This document shows, one piece after another, positions 1 to 6,142 of a DNA stretch of 39,918 nt. The notes under the pieces are model-generated. The model worked only from the letters and a program-made list of their open reading frames with translations, had not been told where the DNA came from and ran no database searches. A program made the translations under genes and the position numbers. Position 1 is the first letter of the stretch. Every line of letters begins with the position of its first letter. Source of the stretch: a virus; IMG/VR virus record IMGVR_UViG_3300010399_000020, positions 1-39,918 of that record. The stretch is one strand, 5' to 3'.

Positions 1-123
1 CAGGTGGGCGCCAGCCTCAGCAAGATCAAAGCGGACAACGCGACGGCCGCCGACATTCACGCGCTACTAGATGCGCTGGCGGGAGACGCCGAGGCCGAGG
101 TGGGCACGGCGGTGGCGGTGCGC
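1..123. repeat. Left copy of 123-bp terminal direct repeat (circular join)
   Basis: These 123 bases are identical to positions 39796-39918. The reading frame ending at 225 is continued in phase by the reading frame at the right end, so this is an overlap created when a circular or circularly permuted genome was linearised. It is not an independent repeat inside the molecule. Confidence 0.95.
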
Positions 124-225
124 GTGGCGGTCAAGCCCAAGGAGGAAGCACCGGAGGGGGAGTCAGCACGCCCTGGCGCCGAGGTTTTCGGCGTAGACGA
201 ATCACCCAGCGAGGGAGTGATATGA
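1..225 (+). CDS. Hypothetical protein, C-terminal part (gene spans the circular join)
   Basis: This is the 3' part of a gene that starts at ATG 39532. Across the join the protein is 162 aa, and 74 of those residues are encoded here. The segment has a helical stretch at the start, an acidic Ala/Glu-rich middle and a charged Pro/Gly/Glu-rich tail. It ends in an ATGA overlap with the gene at 222. No family is recognised. It lies just downstream of the giant tail gene, so a role in tail or late functions is possible from position only. An internal ATG at 4 would give a false 73-aa protein. Confidence 0.8.
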   Translation, partial: QVGASLSKIKADNATAADIHALLDALAGDAEAEVGTAVAVRVAVKPKEEAPEGESARPGAEVFGVDESPSEGVI

Positions 226-680
226 AACTCACGAACGGGGAAGTTTGGCAGGCGGGCAACGCGCTCGCGCGCATCTGCTCCATGGAAGGGCTCAAGAATT
301 CCACGCTGGTGATGCGCCTGGCGCTCTGCAAAAACTGGCTGCACCCCTTCTATAAGAAGGTGGAAGGCACGAGGATGGACCTGGCCAAAACGCTCAAGGT
401 GGTGGGGCTCGCCCGGTTCAACCCGGACGGCACCGCGGCGAGTCTGGCCGAAGATCAGCGCGACTCACTAGACCAGTTTGAAGCGCGCTGGCGCGAGGTG
501 CTGGAGCAGGAGCACGCCGATTTCCCCGAGGACTGGAAGGCGCCCGCCCCCATCTCGGTGCAGCTCTTCAAGGGGGCCAAGGAGATGCCGCGGCCGGATG
601 ACGTGGCGGCCTGCCTCCTCCTCGGCATCATCGTGGACGGCGAGCCCGTGGCCGACAAGAAAGAGGGCGGGGTAGTCTGA
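222..680 (+). CDS. Hypothetical protein, 152 aa
   Basis: The ATG at 222 overlaps the previous stop (ATGA). The first 50 residues (MKLTNGEVWQAGNALARI and following) look like a class of small phage proteins found near tail-fibre and lysis genes, and they are predicted largely helical. The rest is acidic, with a Trp-rich stretch near residue 105. There is no signal peptide or membrane segment. Function is unknown. The gene is followed by a 26-base gap before the membrane proteins of the lysis region. Confidence 0.85.
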   Translation: MKLTNGEVWQAGNALARICSMEGLKNSTLVMRLALCKNWLHPFYKKVEGTRMDLAKTLKVVGLARFNPDGTAASLAEDQRDSLDQFEARWREVLEQEHADFPEDWKAPAPISVQLFKGAKEMPRPDDVAACLLLGIIVDGEPVADKKEGGVV

Positions 681-706
681 CTGCCAGCCGGGGCGCCGCC
701 TCCTGG

Positions 707-1165
707 GTGATCGTGGGCTCCCTCGGCTCGGTGGCCGTGGGAGCCCTCGGTGCATTGGTATTGCAGGTGGTGGCGAGTCCCGGCCTCCAAACGGGAGAGC
801 TCATCCTCCTGGGGTTCCAGGGCATCCTGGGCGTGGCGTTCGTGGGGCTCTGGAACGAGTTTAAGCGCCAGGCCAAGCACGAATCCGATGCGCGCAACGC
901 GCTCCACACCAAAGTGGACGCGCAGAACCAAGAGCAGGCGGCGCGCTACGCCGAGCTGCGGGAGAAATTCGGCCGCCTGGATGAGCGCGCGATCAGCTCC
1001 ACGGAGATGCTCAAGGCGCAGGACGAACGCCTGGACGGACTGGGCAGCAAGATTTCCAATCAGGTGGAGCGCGGCATGCAGAGCCGCATGGAGGCGCAGG
1101 ACAGGCTGATAGATAGCGTCATGCTGCGCATGGATAACCTGAGCTCGGAGGCGAGGAAAAACTAA
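707..1165 (+). CDS. Membrane-anchored coiled-coil protein, 152 aa (lysis region)
   Basis: The protein has two hydrophobic segments near the N terminus (about residues 3-23 and 30-50). A long hydrophilic, heptad-like stretch follows, rich in Gln, Glu, Lys and Arg (about 55-150). It starts with GTG at 707 without a clear Shine-Dalgarno site and ends in a TAATG junction with the next membrane protein. Position before another membrane protein and an endolysin suggests a lysis or holin-accessory role, but the long soluble coil is not typical of a holin. Function is inferred from context only. Confidence 0.75.
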   Translation: MIVGSLGSVAVGALGALVLQVVASPGLQTGELILLGFQGILGVAFVGLWNEFKRQAKHESDARNALHTKVDAQNQEQAARYAELREKFGRLDERAISSTEMLKAQDERLDGLGSKISNQVERGMQSRMEAQDRLIDSVMLRMDNLSSEARKN

Positions 1166-1596
1166 TGAAGCTGAGCCAAACGCAATTTGTGCAGCGCTCG
1201 GCGGCCAAACTTGCAAGCAGCCTGGCCAAAGACCCAGAGCTCCGCGCGCAGATGGGCGGAGAAAAACTAGATGAGGGCAGCCGCCGCCGCGTGCTCCATC
1301 GGAAGGCCGCCGCTACCTACGTGGGCCTTTTCCTGGCGGTGCTGGGATTCGTGGGCGGCTTTGTCTCGCTCGGTGTCATTTTCTGGCTGCTCAAGATCAA
1401 AGTGATTGAGGGCACGCCCATGTTTTTGGCGGCGCTCGTGGTGCCGGGCGCGCTCTTTCTCCTCGGCATCGCAGGCGCCGTGAACATCTCCAAGGAGCTC
1501 AAGGACTCGCTGGGCTGGGTGGCGCTTTTCCTGCGCAGCATCGTGGCCATCTTCCGCAAGCTGCCAAATGAACCGCCGCCCCCGCCCGCCGTATGA
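1165..1596 (+). CDS. Membrane protein, 143 aa, candidate holin
   Basis: A soluble charged N terminus (1-46) is followed by two strong membrane segments (about 52-76 and 86-106), a possible third amphipathic segment (117-131) and a Pro-rich tail. The gene lies directly upstream of the endolysin and overlaps it by four bases (ATGA at 1593). A short protein with two or three membrane segments placed before an endolysin is the usual setting for a holin. The long N-terminal soluble part and the lack of a family match keep this tentative. Confidence 0.7.
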   Translation: MKLSQTQFVQRSAAKLASSLAKDPELRAQMGGEKLDEGSRRRVLHRKAAATYVGLFLAVLGFVGGFVSLGVIFWLLKIKVIEGTPMFLAALVVPGALFLLGIAGAVNISKELKDSLGWVALFLRSIVAIFRKLPNEPPPPPAV

Positions 1597-2144
1597 AGTG
1601 GGGCGCGGCGGAGCTCCACGATCTGCACCCGGATTTCCGGGCGGCGGTGATTCCCATTCTGGATGATGCGGAGGCGGACGGGCTGGACGTGCGCCGCCAG
1701 AGCGGCTACCGGAGCAACGCCCGCCAGAGCGGCCTGCACACTACCTACCTCATAGAGAAAGCAAAATTTGACCGGGGCGAACGTAAGGAGGAGCCGCTCC
1801 CCGCGGCTCCCGCGGGCAAGAGCGCTCACAACTTCGCACTCTGCTCGCGTGACACCTCGCACCTGATTGGCAACGCCGACAAGTGCCCGAGCTGCGGCGC
1901 GGCCACCATTGGCGCGAGTCTCGCGCTGGACGTGGCGATACTGGACCCGGACGGCCGGGCGGTGCACTGCCCGCCCGAGCGCGACATAGCCAAGCGGCCC
2001 GAGGTGTGGCAGCGCTGGAGTGTCATCCTGGGCCGACACGTGGCCACCGTGCGGGACGGCGGCAACTTTCAGGGGCGGCTGGACGTGGTGCACTTTGAGA
2101 GCCTGGGGTGGAACGTGCTGGACCATTCCTACCGGAAGCTATGA
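1593..2144 (+). CDS. Endolysin, M15-family (VanY/L-alanyl-D-glutamate type) peptidase with zinc-ribbon-like insert
   Basis: This 183-aa protein carries the M15 zinc-peptidase pattern: SAHNF with zinc ligand H79, LALDVAI with D113, and DVVHFE with H167. The N-terminal part (SGYRS near residue 37) also fits the family. Such enzymes cut peptide cross-bridges of peptidoglycan during phage lysis. In most relatives the first His and the Asp sit about seven residues apart in one SxHxxGxAxD motif. Here about 30 residues with C84, H90, C98 and C101 (CPSC) are inserted between them. There is no signal peptide, so export would need the holin. The gene is flanked by ATGA overlaps on both sides. Confidence 0.88.
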   Translation: MKWGAAELHDLHPDFRAAVIPILDDAEADGLDVRRQSGYRSNARQSGLHTTYLIEKAKFDRGERKEEPLPAAPAGKSAHNFALCSRDTSHLIGNADKCPSCGAATIGASLALDVAILDPDGRAVHCPPERDIAKRPEVWQRWSVILGRHVATVRDGGNFQGRLDVVHFESLGWNVLDHSYRKL

Positions 2145-2839
2145 GCGACGGAGCCGGGGCCGTCCCCCGCCCTTTGTACGGTTCAGCGGGGCTCTCTGGG
2201 CCTACCCGCGGCGTTGCCCAGGCCCGGCTCCTGCTCGTGCTGGCCGGGGTGGCGGCCGCCCTGATCTTCGGCTGGCTCGGCTACCAGAACGCCCGGCTGG
2301 CGATTGAGGAGGAGGCCCGCCAGGAGCAGGCGGCACGTGCCATGGCCGCCTATAAGGCCAGCCATAGGGGCCTGCTGGCCGCCCAGCAGCTCAATGCCTC
2401 GCTGCGCAATGCCAGGGCCGAGGCGCTCACGCGAGCTGCCAGGGCCGCCCAGGAGGCGCAGGAGGCCCATGTGGAGCGGGAGGCGGCAGAGAAGGCGCTG
2501 ACGGCCGCCAAGGCCGGGGGGAGCCCGGAGGCCGCACTGGTGGCGGCCGAGCACGTGATAGCCGCCCTCAAGGGGGAGCTGGCGGGGGCCGAGGCCGGGC
2601 GGGTGGCGGAGCGGGAAGCGGGGGACGCCAGCGAGGCGCGGGCGGTGCTCTGGGAGAAGGCGGCGCAGGTGGCGCAGGCGGCCGCCGATAGCCTGGCCGT
2701 GTCGCTGGCCCGGTATCAGCGGGCTGCGGATTGTCACTGGCTGGGGCTACGCTTCTTGCCGCGCTGCCTCAGCCGTACTGCCTCAGCGACCGCGGGCGCC
2801 GCGGGAGCGGCGGCGCTCCTCCTTCTGGTAGGCCGCTAG
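2141..2839 (+). CDS. Membrane-anchored Ala-rich coiled-coil protein, candidate spanin
   Basis: The ATG at 2141 overlaps the endolysin stop (ATGA) and is preferred over an upstream ATG at 2108. The 232-aa product has an N-terminal membrane segment (about 29-47) and a long Ala/Glu/Arg-rich coiled coil (about 50-190). A C-terminal hydrophobic stretch follows (about 216-231). A type-II membrane anchor with a long periplasmic coil directly after an endolysin resembles an Rz-like inner-membrane spanin, and the second hydrophobic end could suit a unimolecular design. No lipobox partner gene was seen. The last 57 bases overlap the oppositely oriented gene ending at 2783. Confidence 0.7.
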   Translation: MSDGAGAVPRPLYGSAGLSGPTRGVAQARLLLVLAGVAAALIFGWLGYQNARLAIEEEARQEQAARAMAAYKASHRGLLAAQQLNASLRNARAEALTRAARAAQEAQEAHVEREAAEKALTAAKAGGSPEAALVAAEHVIAALKGELAGAEAGRVAEREAGDASEARAVLWEKAAQVAQAAADSLAVSLARYQRAADCHWLGLRFLPRCLSRTASATAGAAGAAALLLLVGR

Positions 2840-2980
2840 TCCTTTCTTGGCATCCTTGCCGTAGCTGGAGCCGCAGGCCGGGCATATCCAGTACGGCCCC
2901 CGCTTCACCAGCTTGGCCTTGTTGCAGGGCCAGAGCGTGCAGTGGTCCGTGGGTGCGAGCGCCTGATCTTCGCAGCTCAT
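2783..2980 (-). CDS. Zinc-ribbon protein, 65 aa
   Basis: The start at 2980 forms an ATGA overlap with the upstream gene's stop, which selects it over longer in-frame starts. The protein has cysteines at two places early on (SCED and WPCN) and a clear ribbon knuckle CPACGSSYG near residue 35. A basic tail (RRRSRGARGR) follows. Together these suggest a small nucleic-acid or protein binding zinc protein. It is the last gene of the leftward unit, and its 3' end runs 57 bp into the end of the rightward unit. Confidence 0.75.
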   Translation of the reverse strand: MSCEDQALAPTDHCTLWPCNKAKLVKRGPYWICPACGSSYGKDAKKGLAAYQKEERRRSRGARGR

Positions 2981-3192
2981 TCCGTGCGCCTCTTTCCTCT
3001 TGCCGTTGCGAACCATGACCAGCCCATGGTGCCGTGGCCGTTTTCCGCCAGTCCCTTGCGCCTCAACCGTTGAAGCGCGGCCGAGGCAGCCACCACCGTA
3101 ACGCCGAGATGGGCCGCGGCATCGGCCACCCCGGTGCCCTCCTCTGAGTCCAGGCACTCGGCCAGCATCCTACTCTCTAGGGTTTTTCTCAT
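2977..3192 (-). CDS. Winged-helix-like DNA-binding protein, 71 aa
   Basis: The central stretch GVADAAAHLGVTVVAASAAL followed by LQRLRRKGLAE has the shape of a helix-turn-helix with recognition helix, as in small winged-helix regulators. A short beta wing (TMGWSWFAT) and a basic end follow. It is a candidate transcription regulator of the phage, and there is no other repressor-like gene. It overlaps the next gene by four bases. Just upstream lies a 20-bp tandem duplication (3196-3231). Confidence 0.72.
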   Translation of the reverse strand: MRKTLESRMLAECLDSEEGTGVADAAAHLGVTVVAASAALQRLRRKGLAENGHGTMGWSWFATARGKRRTE

Positions 3193-3195
3193 TGA

Positions 3196-3235
3196 CTCCG
3201 TGCAGCTCTAGATGGCTCCGTGCAGCTCTAGGATA
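3196..3235. repeat. 20-bp-period tandem duplication at a gene junction
   Basis: CTCCGTGCAGCTCTAG occurs at 3196-3211 and again at 3216-3231, a 20-bp period. The duplicated block covers the stop codon of the VRR-NUC gene and the leader of the winged-helix gene. It interrupts the otherwise regular chain of overlapping junctions. Confidence 0.9.
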
Positions 3236-3612
3236 TGCCGCTCCAGCTCTTCTAACACGTCCGCCGCGCTCCGGCCCACCGCCTCCAGCTCCAGCTTGCA
3301 GATGGAACACCAGGCGCGATCAGCGCGCATGAGATGCAGCGGCCGCACCTGGCCCTGGCTGATCTCCCACGCGGCTTTCGCCCCCGTCACCGAGCGCACC
3401 AGAAAGCTGAGAATCCCGCAGCGCCGCGCACGGGCGCCCCACGCCGCCTGACCAGGGCGGAGCTGCTCCCCGCGGCGCTTGAATTCGGCAAAGAACGCCC
3501 GGCCCTGCGCCGGAAATACCAGCGCGTCCGGGTGGTCCACGAGCTGGCCGCGCATCGCCCGGCCATCGGAATACACGATCACCGTAGCTCCCAGCTTGCG
3601 CCAGAGCTCCAC
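3208..3612 (-). CDS. VRR-NUC-type nuclease, 134 aa (start uncertain)
   Basis: HPDALVFPAQG followed by FFAEFKRRGEQLRPGQ matches the PD-(D/E)xK core of VRR-NUC nucleases, with D29, E43, K45 and Q55 counted from GTG 3612. Such phage enzymes cut branched or flapped DNA and often sit beside recombination genes, as here. The Cys pair near residue 101 (CSICK) is extra. The frame stays open upstream of 3612 and codes SEVEGELAVSHAC before ELWRKLG, which resembles the conserved N-terminal helix of the family. The true start may therefore lie in the overlap with the preceding gene, possibly at a rare ATT (3661-3663). Confidence 0.82.
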   Translation of the reverse strand: MELWRKLGATVIVYSDGRAMRGQLVDHPDALVFPAQGRAFFAEFKRRGEQLRPGQAAWGARARRCGILSFLVRSVTGAKAAWEISQGQVRPLHLMRADRAWCSICKLELEAVGRSAADVLEELERHILELHGAI

Positions 3613-3641
3613 GCAAGCATGGGAGACGGCGAGCTCGCCCT

Positions 3642-3878
3642 CTACTTCGCTGGGGCCGGGAATGTGACCGCCTTGGGGTCAATCGCCTTGGCGGCGAGGT
3701 ATTCGTCCAGCGTCTCACGGCTCCAGAAGGATGCCACTACGCGGCTCTGCACCTTCCGGCCGCCAGGCGTGCGGCTGATCTTGTGCAGCTGGAGCACCTT
3801 CTCTGACGCCTTGCTCTCCGTGCTGAGCTGGAGCTCTTCCGTTGTCTCCACCACGGTGTAGCGCACTTCTTTCTCCAC
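3642..3878 (-). CDS. Hypothetical protein, 78 aa
   Basis: The GTG start at 3878 is supported by a strong GAGGAGG site a few bases upstream, one of the best in the leftward unit. The protein is a small, charged alpha/beta-looking product with no membrane segment. It is the first gene after the 156-bp gap that holds long inverted repeats, so a promoter may lie in that gap. Function is unknown. Confidence 0.78.
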   Translation of the reverse strand: MEKEVRYTVVETTEELQLSTESKASEKVLQLHKISRTPGGRKVQSRVVASFWSRETLDEYLAAKAIDPKAVTFPAPAK

Positions 3879-4034
3879 AACGTCCTCCTCTCAGGTAAAA
3901 TGAAATGGCGATAGGTAGAGCGCGATACTTACGCCTATCGGTGGGGCGGCGTGGCTTCCCTGCCTGCGGTCCCCAGCCCCTTGTGCCCCCGTTGCCGCTT
4001 CGGCAATCTGGCCGCTCTACCTACCGCCACGCGA
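3879..4034. other. Intergenic gap with inverted repeats
   Basis: This 156-bp gap lies between the exonuclease stop and the next leftward gene. It has no convincing reading frame. It holds a long inverted repeat (3906-3922 with 4013-4029), a shorter one (CGATAGG near 3909 with CCTATCG near 3933) and a small perfect hairpin TTGCCG-CTT-CGGCAA at 3992-4006. I checked for a tRNA because of GGTAGAGCG-like arms, but there is no T-arm or acceptor stem. Confidence 0.6.
3906..4029. repeat. 17-bp inverted repeat (16/17) around a 90-bp spacer
   Basis: TGGCGATAGGTAGAGCG at 3906-3922 and the complement of TGGCGGTAGGTAGAGCG at 4013-4029 differ at one base. The arms lie near the ends of the gap between two leftward genes. 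They could be a pair of operator sites, the stem of a structured RNA, or a recombination or replication site. Confidence 0.85.
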
Positions 4035-4694
4035 TCAACTCACCAGCGCCAGGCCGCGCGGACGCTCCGGGCGGTCTAGCGCGCTCGTGATTCCCAGCGC
4101 CGCCAGCACGCGCTTGCCTGCATCGAATTCCTCGCAGAATTGCGTGACGCCCTGCCGGAGCTTGATGATGAATTCCTCATCCCGCTCCACGCGGAAGATG
4201 CGAGACGGGAACGTGGGCGAGTAGATCACCACGTCCCACCATTTCCGGCCGGAGATCATCAGCCCGCCCTGCACCTGGCAGCGGTGCTCACCGTCCAACC
4301 CGTCCAGCAGGTAGCCAATGTGGTGCTTGGCCGCGGGCACTTTGATCTCCAGCCCGCCGTCCTCGCCCACCAGCCCGTCCGGGCTGCATCCGGCCCGGCC
4401 GTCATCGGTGAGAAGGAACCCGCCCGGCGTGATCTCGGCATCCCGCTGGAGCTCGTACCACGCGCGCGCGTCCTCCTCCATATCCGTGCCGCGGGTCATG
4501 AACCCGCTCTCCGCGTCCACCACTGGGTAGCCCAGGTGCCACTCTGCCAGCAGCTCGTTCCGGTACGTGAAGCGGGCCGCGGCCAGCTGCGCCTTGGCCG
4601 GGGTGAGGATGCGGTGAAACTGGCTGGCGGTGGGCAGCGCGAGCCGCGCGTCTATCCATTCCGCCGAGCCCTGGATGAGCGGCAGGTGAATCAT
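4035..4694 (-). CDS. YqaJ-like viral recombinase exonuclease (lambda-exo fold), 219 aa
   Basis: The sequence shows QGSAEWIDARLALPTASQF, the motif RGTDMEEDARAWYE (E74), SPDGLVGEDGGLEIKVP (D106, E116, K118) and HRCQVQGGLMISG (Q142). This is the ordered signature of YqaJ/lambda-exonuclease enzymes, which chew one strand of double-stranded DNA to expose a 3' overhang. The gene directly follows an ERF-type annealing protein, making a two-part recombination system like Red. The start ATG at 4694 lies three bases after the ERF stop. Confidence 0.93.
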   Translation of the reverse strand: MIHLPLIQGSAEWIDARLALPTASQFHRILTPAKAQLAAARFTYRNELLAEWHLGYPVVDAESGFMTRGTDMEEDARAWYELQRDAEITPGGFLLTDDGRAGCSPDGLVGEDGGLEIKVPAAKHHIGYLLDGLDGEHRCQVQGGLMISGRKWWDVVIYSPTFPSRIFRVERDEEFIIKLRQGVTQFCEEFDAGKRVLAALGITSALDRPERPRGLALVS

Positions 4695-4697
4695 GGG

Positions 4698-5495
4698 CTA
4701 GTCCCTCCCCGCGGCCGCAGCCTCTTCCCGGTTCGTGAGCGCATCCATGGCCCGCTGGAAATCCGCCTTTCTGATTTCCTTGAGCGCGCCCACCCCGAGG
4801 AACCGGAGGAACCGCGCGAGCACCTTGTCCTTATTCTTGGCGCGCTCCTTGGCCTTCTCCAGCGCGTCCTCAATGGCGATGAGCTGGGCCTCATCAATCG
4901 GCGTGGGGTCCACCTCGGCCGCGTCATCATCATCATCCGTGGTGATCAGCCCGAGGCCCTGGATGAGTGACCAGCGCATGGCGTACTTGACGGCCGCCCC
5001 GTATTTCTGCTGATCGTTCATCCCGGCTTTGCTCGTGGTGGGGCAGGAGAAAAACGAGCTCTCCGAATGGCCGCCGATGTGCCGGAGCACAAACTCCACC
5101 GTGACCAGCGCCGCCTCCGGCTTGGAATTCCACGAATAGCTCAGCCCGAGCTCATTGCAGAGCGGGCGTACAATGGCGTCAATGTCGTCCAGTAGGGCGT
5201 AGGAAAATTTCACCTTGCCACCCTTCTCTGAGACGTAATCCACCTTGCCCTCTTTCTTGATGCGCGGGCACCGCTGCTGAAAAATGGCCTTGGCCTCAAA
5301 AAAGAGGCGCGCCGCCAGCTTGGCGTCCTCGCGTTCCTTGAGCGAGACCAGCCGCTCCAGGGCTTCCACCGGGCTCTTTTCCTTGAGCGCCAGCTCTATC
5401 AGGCGGTCCATGCCGCCATCGGTGGGCTTGAGACTTACCTCCAGCGGCCGCTGCATGGCCGTGCCGGGGTCACGCTCTGGTGCCGTGCTTCCCAT
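4698..5495 (-). CDS. erf: ERF-superfamily single-strand annealing protein, 265 aa
   Basis: The region YALLDDIDAIVRPLCNELGL (about 99-118), a beta-rich middle and QQKYGAAVKYAMRWSLIQGL (about 162-181) match the ERF annealing core. An acidic loop DDDDD and a helical C-terminal domain follow (about 200-255). The protein would coat single-stranded DNA made by the neighbouring exonuclease and pair it with a complement during phage recombination and replication. A GAGG Shine-Dalgarno site precedes the ATG at 5495. The upstream gap carries an inverted repeat. Confidence 0.92.
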   Translation of the reverse strand: MGSTAPERDPGTAMQRPLEVSLKPTDGGMDRLIELALKEKSPVEALERLVSLKEREDAKLAARLFFEAKAIFQQRCPRIKKEGKVDYVSEKGGKVKFSYALLDDIDAIVRPLCNELGLSYSWNSKPEAALVTVEFVLRHIGGHSESSFFSCPTTSKAGMNDQQKYGAAVKYAMRWSLIQGLGLITTDDDDDAAEVDPTPIDEAQLIAIEDALEKAKERAKNKDKVLARFLRFLGVGALKEIRKADFQRAMDALTNREEAAAAGRD

Positions 5496-5630
5496 GTCTA
5501 CCTCGCTCCAAGGTGAAAGACGTGCCCCTGGCTGGCTTCCTTAACGGTTGAGCCCGAGTATTCGCCACACCGATAGAGTTGTACCGTGGCGCCGTCCGCG
5601 CGTATGTGCCGGGCGGTTCCAGCCAGGGGC
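5496..5630. other. Intergenic gap upstream of the ERF gene
   Basis: This 135-bp gap is one of two sizeable gaps inside the leftward unit and contains a 12-bp perfect inverted repeat near its ends. A short overlapping reading frame (67 codons) exists here but has no coding character. A leftward promoter for the recombination genes is plausible, though no clear -35/-10 pair was seen. Confidence 0.55.
5524..5630. repeat. 12-bp perfect inverted repeat around an 83-bp spacer
   Basis: GCCCCTGGCTGG at 5524-5535 is repeated in reverse complement at 5619-5630. It frames the region upstream of the ERF gene. The layout resembles the larger inverted repeat at 3906-4029, although the arm sequence differs. 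Confidence 0.85.
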
Positions 5631-5840
5631 TTAGCCATGTGTCCGCTTCCAGTCGCGTTGCCAATGGTCCCACATGAAACCGAGCATGACCAGACAGAGC
5701 AGCGCCACCGCCGTGGTGGCGAAGTTGAGCTGACGCTCCAGTGACTCCACGTGCTGTATGAGGAGACTGAGGCCCTGCGCCCCGCCTATCTGGGCCACCT
5801 CCTCGGGGCTGATGTGCACGACTTGCAGTAGCGCGTTCAC
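5631..5840 (-). CDS. Small membrane protein, 69 aa
   Basis: An amphipathic N-terminal half (with ISPEEVAQIGG) is followed by one strong membrane segment (about residues 41-58, ATTAVALLCLVMLGFMW) and a short basic end. The GTG start at 5840 overlaps the previous stop (GTGA). Its place in the leftward, probably early, unit suggests a host-membrane function such as exclusion or inhibition, but nothing in the sequence shows which. Confidence 0.75.
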   Translation of the reverse strand: MNALLQVVHISPEEVAQIGGAQGLSLLIQHVESLERQLNFATTAVALLCLVMLGFMWDHWQRDWKRTHG

Positions 5841-6142
5841 AGCAACCCGCGCCAGCTACCGCCGCAGATCAGCCCATGCTCCGGGTTATCGCTGGCGATC
5901 TCCAGGCCCTCGGCGTGCTCGCACTCGTGCGCGAGAATCGCGTCCAGCTCGGCGCCGCTGCGGTAGTCTCCCGGCCGCAGGCTCCGCCTGAAACTCACGG
6001 AGATCATTTTGCGCGCGTGATCACACTTCCCGCCTATCTGGCCGGGAAAGCCGGGCGTGCTGGCGTCCTCGCAGAATTCCACCAGGCGCACCTGATACCC
6101 GGCACGCGCGGCACGGGCGAGAAGCTCAGGGGAGAGGCGCAA
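5837..6142 (-). CDS. HExxH putative zinc metallopeptidase, 101 aa
   Basis: LDAILAHECEHAEGLE (about residues 67-82) contains the zincin motif HExxH (H72, E73, H76). An N-terminal stretch of the kind LSPELLARAARAGYQVRLVEF also occurs in small phage metalloproteins of this sort. A Gly/Asp-rich linker lies between them. Either protease activity or a zinc-binding structural role is possible. The start is uncertain: a TTG at 6142 with AGGAGG just upstream is chosen, but the spacing is short. An in-frame ATG at 6208 would overlap the previous gene more. Confidence 0.72.
   Translation of the reverse strand: MRLSPELLARAARAGYQVRLVEFCEDASTPGFPGQIGGKCDHARKMISVSFRRSLRPGDYRSGAELDAILAHECEHAEGLEIASDNPEHGLICGGSWRGLL

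Noticed and set aside
2790-2818. Hairpins CCGCGG-GCG-CCGCGG and GAGCG-GCGG-CGCTC as a bidirectional terminator
   Set aside because: No U-run follows on either strand, and the hairpins lie inside coding sequence of both convergent genes in a very GC-rich genome.
3905-4030. tRNA-like arms (GGTAGAGCG) in both directions
   Set aside because: No acceptor stem, T-arm consensus or anticodon stem can be fitted on either strand.
5470-5673. 67-codon minus-strand frame across the ERF upstream gap
   Set aside because: It overlaps the ERF start and the stop of its neighbour in another frame, has no coupling, and shows no coding character.
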